In this document: piece after piece, positions 6,704 to 14,054 of the stretch | Layout of the letters: every line of letters starts with the position of its first letter | Numbering within the stretch: the first letter of the stretch is position 1 | Assembly: GCA_022510505.1 (NCBI GenBank) | Contig: JAFLTL010000004.1 | Coordinates: 46,133-110,132, forward strand | Source of the DNA: Muribaculaceae bacterium | GTDB taxonomy: Bacteria; Bacteroidota; Bacteroidia; Bacteroidales; Muribaculaceae | Reading direction: 5' to 3' | Length of the DNA stretch: 64,000 nucleotides | The notes under the pieces: model-generated | Told to the model about the DNA's origin: nothing | What the model saw: the letters and a program-made list of their open reading frames with translations, nothing else | The model's database searches: none | Position numbers and translations under genes: made by a program

Positions 6704-9700
6704 ATGAAGAGATATAATTTATATAATGACATAATCGGCTGGTTTTGTTTTGCAGTAGCTGCGGTTACTTATTTGTTGACGATCGAGCCGACTGCAAGTT
6801 TCTGGGACTGTCCGGAGTTTATATCGCAAGCGTTCAAGTTGGAGGTGGGTCATCCTCCAGGCAACCCGATATTCATGTTGGCGGGTCGATTCTTCGTAAA
6901 CTTTGCCGGCGGTGACGTGACGAAGGTAGCGATGGCCGTGAATTCGATGTCGGCCTTGTTGAGTGCCGGCACAATCTTGCTTTTATTCTGGACGATCACA
7001 CATTTCACTCGTAGGCTCATAGTTTCAGACGGAGCAGAGAGTGTCAGTGTGAGTCAGATGATAGCGATATTCGGTTCGGGGTTATGCGGCGCATTGATGT
7101 ACACCTGGAGCGATACTTTCTGGTTCTCGGCCGTAGAGGGTGAGGTTTATGCTTTCTCGTCGTTCTGCACGGCGTTGGTTGTTTGGCTGATATTGAAATG
7201 GGAGAACCGGGCCGACGAGGCGGGTTCGGACCGTTACCTTGTATTGATAGCCTACGTCATAGGGATTTCGATAGCGGTTCATTTGCTGAACCTATTGTGT
7301 ATACCGGCGATAGCTTTGGTAGTGTATTACAGGAAATTCAGGGACACGAATGCCAAGGGTTCATTGATAACGTTGGGTTTATCGGCGGTAATCGTAGCTT
7401 TGATCCTATATGGATTGGTTCCGGGTTTCATAGAGATAGCTCAATACTTCGAATTGTTTTTCGTGAACGTTTTGGGCGCGAGTTACAATGTGGGTGTTTT
7501 GGTGTACGCAATTCTTCTAGTTGCGTCGTTGATTTGGTCGGTGTCGTGTCTCTACAAGTGCAGTGACGTGAGGGCCATAAGATTTTCCTTTTTCATCAGT
7601 GTTTTATTATCGGGAATTCCTTTCATCGGTGATTCTTTGTGGATAGCTTTCATCCTTTTGTGTTGTTTGGGTTTTTACCTGTGGGGTTCGAAGAGGCTGC
7701 CAGTGAGGATCCTGACATTGTGTTCCTTGTCGATCCTGGTGATGTTTGTGGGCTATTCGTCATACGCATTATTGCTGATCAGATCGGAGGCAAATCCTCC
7801 GATGAACCAGAATGCTCCCGACAATGTGTTTTCACTGGGTAGTTATCTGAACCGCGAGCAATATGGTGAGAATCCGTTGCTCTACGGTCAGTCGTTCAAG
7901 TCATCGATAGTTTACAAGATAGACCCGAGTTCTCCGGGTTTAGCTTCGGCCTACACGACCGAGGGGAAGACATTATACAGCAAAGTCGTAAAAGAGCATC
8001 CCGACGACCCGGACAGGTATATAGAGACGGGTAAGAAATTAAAATACAACTGGGCTCCGAACATGTTGTTTCCCAGGATGTACAGTTCATCGTCGGGTCA
8101 TCCTCAGGCGTATCTTGACTGGATTGGGGCGGAAGAGAGCGATTTGCCGTATGTGGAGGTAGAGAATTATTTGAATCCGGACGGGAGTCCGGTTACGGAT
8201 TCATCGGGCAGACCTTACACATCATATGCCCAGATGCCGACTCAGGCTCAGAACCTGCGATATTTCGTGAACTACCAGCTGATGTATATGTACTGGAGGT
8301 ATTTCATGTGGAATTTTGCGGGACGGCAGAACGACATCCAGGGTCAGGGAGAAGCCAACCGTGGAAACTGGATATCGGGGATTCCGTTCATAGACAATCC
8401 TCGTTTGGGAGACCAGTCGTTGTTGCCGGCTGATATAGGGAGAGACAACAAGGGCCACAATGTGTTCTATATGCTTCCGTTGCTGTTGGGATTGCTTGGT
8501 TTGATTTGGCAGGCGTTTATCAGCAAACGGGGAATCGAGCAGTTTTGGGTAGTATTCTTCCTGTTCTTCATGACCGGGGTCGCGATAGTGTTGTATTTGA
8601 ATCAGCCTCCTTTGCAGCCGAGAGAGCGAGACTACGCTTTTGCCGGTTCATTCTATGCCTATGCGATATGGGTTGGAATGGGTGTAGCAGCCATCTGGTA
8701 TATGTTAAACAAATGGCTGGTGAAACCGGAATCGGGTGAAAAAGAGAAAATGACGTCGACTATAGTGTCGAGTGTGGTTTCGATACTGGTGGCGTTGTTC
8801 ATTCCATTGCAGGTGGTATCTCAGACGTGGGACGACCATGACCGTTCGGGCAGATACACGACTCGAGACTTTGGAAAGAACTATTTGTCGTCGGTAGACG
8901 AGAACGGTATCATTTTCACTAACGGAGACAACGACACGTTCCCATTATGGTATGCTCAGGAAGTAGAGGGTTACCGGACCGACGTGAGGGTAGTGAATCT
9001 GTCTTATTTGACGACCGACTGGTATGTTAACCAGTTGAAGAATCCGACTTATGATGCGGCGGCGATAGGGATGCAAGCAAAACCGAGCGACTATGCCTAC
9101 GACAAGTTGCAATATACCCACTTCGGTGAGAATGCCGACAACGGAGGCAATATGGACGCTTTGTCGGCATTAGAGTCGTTATATAATTCGGCAGGCAAAG
9201 GAAACGCCGAACTACCAACCAGGAACGTATATATTCCGGTAGACATAGACGCTTCAGTTGCCGAGGGCGTGATAAATCCCGGGGAAGAGGCAGCGGCCGA
9301 TCCGTTCATCTTCACCAAATTGCCAGGAAGCGGGCTGTCATTGTCGGGAGCCATATCGCTGGACATTCTGGCGACCTCGGCCAAGAACGGGTGGGATCGT
9401 CCGGTGTATGTAGCGATGACAGTTCCGACGTCGTATTATCTTGGGATGGACAACAACCTACGAAACACGGGTATAGCATATCAGTTCACACCGATCAGAA
9501 GCCAGAACGGAGCCTACGACATAGCAGTCAACACCGACAAGATGTATAGGAACGTGACCGAGAAGTTCGTTTGGGGTGGCCTGGATGAATTAGGCCCGGA
9601 TGACGAGATATATCTTGACGAGACAGTGAGGCGGATGGTTACAACGCATCGTTCGTCGCTGTTGGATTTGGCGACGGCTTTATACAGCGAAGGCGAGGAG

Positions 9701-10165
9701 GCGATGTCGCTGGTTGGCAGTGATTCGTTGAAATTTGATCCTGAGGCATATGCAAAAGACCGTTTTGAAAAATCGGCCGAGATTTTAGAGTTGATGATGG
9801 AGAAACTGCCGGTTAAACATTCTCCGTTCTCGATTCAGGTTGGTTTGGAGGTTGGAAATCTATATTCCTCCCTTTCGGAAAGTCTAAATCGGCCGGAGCT
9901 GAACGAGAAGGGCTTAGAGATTTTGAAGAACGAGATTTTGCGCTATGCTCCATATGAGCGTTATTACAGGGACTTGCGAAAGAGGGGATTGTATAACGGT
10001 TTGAGCAGGGCCGATAAATACATACCGATGTATACTGTGAGTCTGATAGAGAATTACTATCATAACGGTGGTGACCTGGACGATCTTGGAGATCGTTTAG
10101 ACGCTCTCGGGATAGACATTTCGGCGCTTTTGGAAGCATCGAAGACGGGAACCTTGAAAGACTAA
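6704..10165 (+). CDS. DUF2723 family membrane protein, GT-C/O-mannosyltransferase-like
   Basis: A protein of about 1,153 residues. The N-terminal 700 residues contain a dozen or so hydrophobic helices with the family signature EPTASFWDCPEFISQA, followed by KLEVGHPPGNP; the Asp and Glu in the first loop resemble the catalytic region of GT-C glycosyltransferases of the protein O-mannosyltransferase type. The C-terminal part is soluble, with SQTWDDHDRSGRYTTRDFG, TNGDNDTFPLWYAQ and a helical, TPR-like tail. It probably glycosylates exported proteins at the inner membrane, by family analogy. The start is set by the promoter at 6670. Transcription may continue into queG. Confidence 0.85.
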   Translation: MKRYNLYNDIIGWFCFAVAAVTYLLTIEPTASFWDCPEFISQAFKLEVGHPPGNPIFMLAGRFFVNFAGGDVTKVAMAVNSMSALLSAGTILLLFWTITHFTRRLIVSDGAESVSVSQMIAIFGSGLCGALMYTWSDTFWFSAVEGEVYAFSSFCTALVVWLILKWENRADEAGSDRYLVLIAYVIGISIAVHLLNLLCIPAIALVVYYRKFRDTNAKGSLITLGLSAVIVALILYGLVPGFIEIAQYFELFFVNVLGASYNVGVLVYAILLVASLIWSVSCLYKCSDVRAIRFSFFISVLLSGIPFIGDSLWIAFILLCCLGFYLWGSKRLPVRILTLCSLSILVMFVGYSSYALLLIRSEANPPMNQNAPDNVFSLGSYLNREQYGENPLLYGQSFKSSIVYKIDPSSPGLASAYTTEGKTLYSKVVKEHPDDPDRYIETGKKLKYNWAPNMLFPRMYSSSSGHPQAYLDWIGAEESDLPYVEVENYLNPDGSPVTDSSGRPYTSYAQMPTQAQNLRYFVNYQLMYMYWRYFMWNFAGRQNDIQGQGEANRGNWISGIPFIDNPRLGDQSLLPADIGRDNKGHNVFYMLPLLLGLLGLIWQAFISKRGIEQFWVVFFLFFMTGVAIVLYLNQPPLQPRERDYAFAGSFYAYAIWVGMGVAAIWYMLNKWLVKPESGEKEKMTSTIVSSVVSILVALFIPLQVVSQTWDDHDRSGRYTTRDFGKNYLSSVDENGIIFTNGDNDTFPLWYAQEVEGYRTDVRVVNLSYLTTDWYVNQLKNPTYDAAAIGMQAKPSDYAYDKLQYTHFGENADNGGNMDALSALESLYNSAGKGNAELPTRNVYIPVDIDASVAEGVINPGEEAAADPFIFTKLPGSGLSLSGAISLDILATSAKNGWDRPVYVAMTVPTSYYLGMDNNLRNTGIAYQFTPIRSQNGAYDIAVNTDKMYRNVTEKFVWGGLDELGPDDEIYLDETVRRMVTTHRSSLLDLATALYSEGEEAMSLVGSDSLKFDPEAYAKDRFEKSAEILELMMEKLPVKHSPFSIQVGLEVGNLYSSLSESLNRPELNEKGLEILKNEILRYAPYERYYRDLRKRGLYNGLSRADKYIPMYTVSLIENYYHNGGDLDDLGDRLDALGIDISALLEASKTGTLKD

Positions 10166-10238
10166 AGGGATTAGAAGTTCCCACATAGAAAAGATTCGGC
10201 GATGGGTCCAAGGTGGTTTCCATGGGCCCATTTCCTAT

Positions 10239-11057
10239 TTGTGCCGACATGCCGAGTTGAAATCGACATTAGAGACGGTTTTGCCGGGTTGCAAGTCGAT
10301 AGTTTGTTTTGCTTTTCCCTATGAAGGGTCGGTGGTTTACAAAAGCGGGAGGTTAAGAATAAGCCGTTATGCGATAAGAGAAGACTACCACCGGGTTATA
10401 AGGGAAATTTTGAAGCCTATCTCGAAATTGATAGAAGATCAATGGGATTGCCGCACAAGGATTTGTGTAGACTCGGCGCCAGTGGCAGAAAAATACTGGG
10501 CAGTTTCGTCGGGGTTAGGTCGAATAGGGAGGAACGGTTTGTTATATGTTGAGGGCTACGGTTCGTTTGTGTTCCTTGGCGAGATTTTGTCGACAGCAAA
10601 GCTTGGGGTGTTGGATATACCGTTTTCCGGGACCTACCGGGTTTTGAATTTGGATGAAGAACGAACAGAAGATCCCGGGACCGAAGAGTTATGTGGTGAC
10701 TGCAGGAGATGCATCACGGCATGTCCGGAGGGTGCCATCATGACAGGTGGAGAGATAGATTGCAACCGTTGCCGTTCGTCGCTTACGATAGAAAGCAGCG
10801 AACCGACGCTGGATGAAGGGTTAGTTTTAGGTAACCGTGTTTACGGTTGTGATATTTGCCAAGAGGTTTGCCCACTGAACGAAAACAGATTAAAGAGAGA
10901 ATTGGAGGAAAATTTCTTTCCCGAGCGAAGTGGACTTCTTGAATTAAGGAAGGAGGATGTTCTTGGGATGATTGAGGAGGAATTCGACCGGTTATTCCGT
11001 GGGACTCCCGTTCACCGTTTAGGTTTGGATAGATTACGAAGGAACTGCCAGAGTTGA
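10239..11057 (+). CDS. queG: Epoxyqueuosine reductase QueG with abnormal 5' end
   Basis: QueG reduces epoxyqueuosine to queuosine in tRNA with cobalamin and two [4Fe-4S] clusters. The core is intact: RICVDSAPVAEK contains the catalytic Asp, and the cluster cysteines lie in CGDCRRCITACP and CDICQEVCP plus a Cys pair at CNRCRSS. The first usable start is TTG at 10239. However, conserved QueG sequence continues upstream in the same frame (IEKIRRWVQGGFHGPISYL, 10185-10241) with no ATG, GTG or TTG before a stop at 10155-10157. The usual first ~30 residues (the LGFDxCG region) are absent. So it either starts at a rare codon such as ATT (10170) or is a 5'-damaged gene. The 3' end overlaps the convergent GT2 gene by 46 bases. 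Confidence 0.8.
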   Translation: MCRHAELKSTLETVLPGCKSIVCFAFPYEGSVVYKSGRLRISRYAIREDYHRVIREILKPISKLIEDQWDCRTRICVDSAPVAEKYWAVSSGLGRIGRNGLLYVEGYGSFVFLGEILSTAKLGVLDIPFSGTYRVLNLDEERTEDPGTEELCGDCRRCITACPEGAIMTGGEIDCNRCRSSLTIESSEPTLDEGLVLGNRVYGCDICQEVCPLNENRLKRELEENFFPERSGLLELRKEDVLGMIEEEFDRLFRGTPVHRLGLDRLRRNCQS

Positions 11058-12016
11058 CGCGTGAGATTCCAGGCGCGTTTATTAGAAGAAATCAGTAGGA
11101 CGATTTTACTTTTGAGAGACGGGTGAAAGTCCCATTGAGTGGCTTCCTGCATGAGCAGCTTTTTTCTCCCGGAGTCGGAAGCGTGGAAAGTTTGCATCAA
11201 TAGGAAATGGAAGAATCGACGATAGGTTTTAGTGAGAGAACGGTGAGGGGTTTTAGTGACGAGTTCAAGTTGGCGGGTGAGTTTAACGGACCCGAAATAG
11301 AGGTCGAATATTTTATCAAATCGGGGAGAATTAGAAACTGAACGATCGTGGATTCGATATTCTAGAGAGATGCGGTCGATGAACCGGAATTTTCCGACAG
11401 TTGAGAGGAGCGTCACAAGCTGTAGGTCTTCGACGAAATATTGTGGATTCCGGAACAGAGGTTTATATTGTTCGTAGAGTTTAATGAAAGCGTCGCGCCG
11501 GAACATTGCCGTGCAAAGGTGAACTACAGGTTCCGGAGGGTGTGTCAGGATGAGTTGGGTCAGGGAGTTTTGTGTTGCGGAATGAGGGAAAGGATACTTT
11601 TGTTTATTCCAAGGCGAGAAGGATTTGCCGTTTTCGACATTCCGGCAGATCCAATTGGTGTGGCATAGCACCACATCGTTATTATTGTCGAGGAGACTGG
11701 CCTGGAGAGAGAGTTTATCGGGATCGATCCATACGTCGTCGCCAGCGAGGTCGCAGATATATTCTCCCCGGCATTTGATCATGCAGTCATAGTAGTTATT
11801 GAGGATTCCCTTATTTGTTTTGTTTTGGAAAAGTTGAATTTTGCCGGGGAACTGTTGTTGCAATTGTCGGACGATTTGAGGAGTATTATCGGATGAAGCA
11901 TCGTCGGCGACGAGTATTTCATAGGGGAAGTCACAATTTTGTCGGAGAATGGAGAGTAGTGTTTCCCTTATGGTGTTTTGTTGATTAAATGTAACAACAA
12001 CGACAGAGACTTTCAC
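11012..12016 (-). CDS. Family 2 glycosyltransferase
   Basis: A 334-residue GT-A fold transferase. It opens with the family signature MKVSVVVVTFNQQNTIRETL, followed by the nucleotide-sugar motif ILVADDASSDNT and the metal-binding DxD-like segment LAGDDVWIDPDKL. A positively charged C-terminus without clear membrane helices suggests peripheral membrane association. No neighbouring polysaccharide cluster indicates the acceptor; cell-surface glycan synthesis is a guess. It is transcribed divergently from the NRPS cluster from a promoter that almost overlaps the cluster promoter. Confidence 0.88.
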   Translation of the reverse strand: MKVSVVVVTFNQQNTIRETLLSILRQNCDFPYEILVADDASSDNTPQIVRQLQQQFPGKIQLFQNKTNKGILNNYYDCMIKCRGEYICDLAGDDVWIDPDKLSLQASLLDNNNDVVLCHTNWICRNVENGKSFSPWNKQKYPFPHSATQNSLTQLILTHPPEPVVHLCTAMFRRDAFIKLYEQYKPLFRNPQYFVEDLQLVTLLSTVGKFRFIDRISLEYRIHDRSVSNSPRFDKIFDLYFGSVKLTRQLELVTKTPHRSLTKTYRRFFHFLLMQTFHASDSGRKKLLMQEATQWDFHPSLKSKIVLLISSNKRAWNLTRQLWQFLRNLSKPKR

Positions 12017-12037
12017 TGAAAAAGAGAAGTTTTTTAT

Positions 12038-12045
12038 TAAATTTG
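12038..12045 (+). promoter_or_regulatory. -7 promoter element for the NRPS cluster
   Basis: TAAATTTG matches TAnnTTTG and is followed after about 40 bases by the first small gene of the cluster. The -33 region has no clear TTTG, which would fit a weak or activator-dependent promoter. No other plus-strand promoter of this type was noticed between here and 26049. Confidence 0.5.
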
Positions 12046-12050
12046 CATAA

Positions 12051-12058
12051 CAAAAATA
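12051..12058 (-). promoter_or_regulatory. -7 promoter element for the GT2 gene
   Basis: Minus-strand TATTTTTG, 34 bases before the GT2 ATG. It lies only five bases beyond the plus-strand -7 element at 12038-12045, so the two promoters face each other across the same DNA. Confidence 0.45.
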
Positions 12059-12084
12059 AATAAATTACTTAAAAAGAAAAAGCA

Positions 12085-12225
12085 ATGAGCAAGGAGCCAA
12101 TGAAAAAGAACCAGCTATGGCTGGCGATAGGTTCGATAGCGTTAATCATCCTGCTGTTTGTTTGGCTAACGATGGCCGATTTGTGGGGTGACACCGACGT
12201 AGCGGCCTTCATCAGTCCTCTATGA
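12085..12225 (+). CDS. Small single-span membrane protein (46 residues)
   Basis: An ORF of 46 codons between the cluster promoter and the MATE gene. It begins MSKEPMKKNQ, has one hydrophobic helix at about residues 11-30 (LWLAIGSIALIILLFVWL) and ends in a short acidic tail with WGDTDVAAF. Positive N-terminus and acidic C-terminus predict N-in topology with a periplasmic tail. Codon use resembles neighbouring genes. It is unrecognised. Its place as first gene suggests a role with the exporter or sensor, but this is inference. Confidence 0.6.
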   Translation: MSKEPMKKNQLWLAIGSIALIILLFVWLTMADLWGDTDVAAFISPL

Positions 12226-12278
12226 TATTAGGAGGAGCTGTTGTCACGAATCGGGAATAAAAGGAAAAAAGAGGAGAG

Positions 12279-14036
12279 ATGGACGGAAGGAATCCCTATT
12301 TAATTTCAAAAGTACTAAAATCGTTTCTATGGGCTTCCGTTCTGGCGGCCGTATCGACACAATTAGCAACGACGACGGACGCAATTGTAGTTGGTAACCT
12401 GATAGGACCGGATGCGATATCGGGGATCAATGTAGACATGCCAGTCATCACGCTGTTCACCTGCGTGATGATTTTGTTTGGTATCGGTGCGAGTGTCGCG
12501 GCAGCGAAGGCAATAGGTAGCCGAGACCAACAGAGGGCCGACGGTATATTCACGTCGTGTTTGATCAGTTCGACCGGTGTTTGCATTGTATTGGCTTTAT
12601 TTATATATATTTTCAGCGAGGAGATAGTAGAGCTTCTGACCGGAGGTAATGCGGGGATATCGTCGTATGGTGTGATATATCTTCGCGTGATGTGTCTGGC
12701 GATGCCTTTCATGATGATAGCCTCCATCCTGGAGTATTTCGTGAGGACCGACGGAAATCCTCGGACAGTAATGACGGGAGTCATAGCCGGTAGCATAGTT
12801 AACCTGGTGTTGGACATAGTGTTCATTAAATTCTGTAACACGGGAATAGCAGGTTCTGCTTATGCGACAGGGATCAACTATATCGTTACGATATTGGTTT
12901 GTCTGAGTCATTTTGGTTCGAAGAATTCGTCGTTGCGCTGGCGTTTAGACCTGAAGTATTTCTTCAACTATGTCGGTTTGAGTGTTCAACAAGGTTTTGC
13001 GATGGCGATCAATACGTTCCTATTGTCGGTCAGCATCATGGCGTTGAACGCCATAGTGTTGTTTTCGCGTGGTTCGGAGGGGATGTATTGCTGGTCGGTT
13101 TGTTTGCAGGTGTTCATGATCATGCAGATGGTGTTGTCGGGAATCGGTTCGAGCATATTTTCCTTGGGAGGTATCCTGGTTGGTGAAGGCGACATGAAGG
13201 GCCTTTCGATATTGAATTTGAAGACGATCTTGTACACAGTAATAGCGATGGGAGCGGTGACGGCGTTCCTGTTGTCGGCTCCGGGAGAATTCGGGAGATT
13301 GTTCGGTAGCGGATTCACAGATGACGGAGGTACATTGTCGGCGGCTCTGCGGATTTACAGTTTGATGCTGATACCCTATTCAATTCTAGCCGAACTGCGA
13401 TCAAATTACCAGATAATAGGTCGTTATTCTTTGAGTTTGTGGCTAAGCGTAGCCCAATTATTCATTATGGTGCTGTTTGTGTGGGGTTTTTCCTTTCTAT
13501 CGGGCAATGCGATATGGTGGGGTTTTCCGGCGTCATCGATTTGTTTGTTTGTCGGGGTGTTGATATATTCGACGGTTACCGTTTCACGTCATCGCGGTGA
13601 ATTACAGATTCTGACCTTGATTCCGAAGAATGAGAGTGTTCCGGCGTTGAATGTTTCGGTTAAGATTACCGACAGTGATATAGAGAGTTCTATGTCAAAG
13701 ATAGTTGACTTTCTGAAGGAAAATAATGTAGGCGAGGGAACGATATTTGATGTGAGACTGGCTTGTGAGGAGCTTTTGAACAACATCTTGCAACATGCTG
13801 TAAAGCGTAATGCGGAGAAACATTACATAGATGTTCATCTGCGATGTGAGCCATCGACAATAAACGTATTGATAAAAGATGACGGCAAGGCATTTGATCC
13901 GACTTTGCCGCTCGAAGAAGATGACGAGCCCGGCAAACGGATAGGCTTGAGACTTGTGAACGGTTTGGGTGTTAAGATGAGTTACCGTTTCATGTATGAC
14001 CAAAACACTGTTCAATTGATATTTCCACGAAACTAA
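12279..14036 (+). CDS. MATE exporter fused to RsbW-like ATPase/kinase domain
   Basis: Residues 1 to about 440 form a MATE-family multidrug/polysaccharide-type exporter with about 12 helices (TTTDAIVVGNLIGPDAISG, FGIGASVAAAKAIGS, LEYFVRTDGNPR). After a soluble linker, residues about 460-585 are a GHKL ATPase domain of the RsbW/SpoIIAB serine-kinase type: N-box ACEELLNNILQHAV (Glu497/498, Asn501/502), G1 box IKDDGKAFDP and G2 box RIGLRLVNGLG. There is no histidine-kinase dimerisation motif. The gene is followed after 18 bases by the NRPS, so the likely cargo is the NRPS product. The fused kinase domain should contact the STAS protein encoded downstream, which could couple transport to the signalling state. 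Catalytic residues look intact. Confidence 0.88.
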   Translation: MDGRNPYLISKVLKSFLWASVLAAVSTQLATTTDAIVVGNLIGPDAISGINVDMPVITLFTCVMILFGIGASVAAAKAIGSRDQQRADGIFTSCLISSTGVCIVLALFIYIFSEEIVELLTGGNAGISSYGVIYLRVMCLAMPFMMIASILEYFVRTDGNPRTVMTGVIAGSIVNLVLDIVFIKFCNTGIAGSAYATGINYIVTILVCLSHFGSKNSSLRWRLDLKYFFNYVGLSVQQGFAMAINTFLLSVSIMALNAIVLFSRGSEGMYCWSVCLQVFMIMQMVLSGIGSSIFSLGGILVGEGDMKGLSILNLKTILYTVIAMGAVTAFLLSAPGEFGRLFGSGFTDDGGTLSAALRIYSLMLIPYSILAELRSNYQIIGRYSLSLWLSVAQLFIMVLFVWGFSFLSGNAIWWGFPASSICLFVGVLIYSTVTVSRHRGELQILTLIPKNESVPALNVSVKITDSDIESSMSKIVDFLKENNVGEGTIFDVRLACEELLNNILQHAVKRNAEKHYIDVHLRCEPSTINVLIKDDGKAFDPTLPLEEDDEPGKRIGLRLVNGLGVKMSYRFMYDQNTVQLIFPRN

Positions 14037-14054
14037 CCGAAAAAAATCATAACC

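Noticed and set aside
12279..14036. Reading the GHKL domain of the MATE fusion as a two-component histidine kinase
   Set aside because: No dimerisation helix with phospho-accepting His is present; the short domain and the STAS neighbour fit RsbW better.
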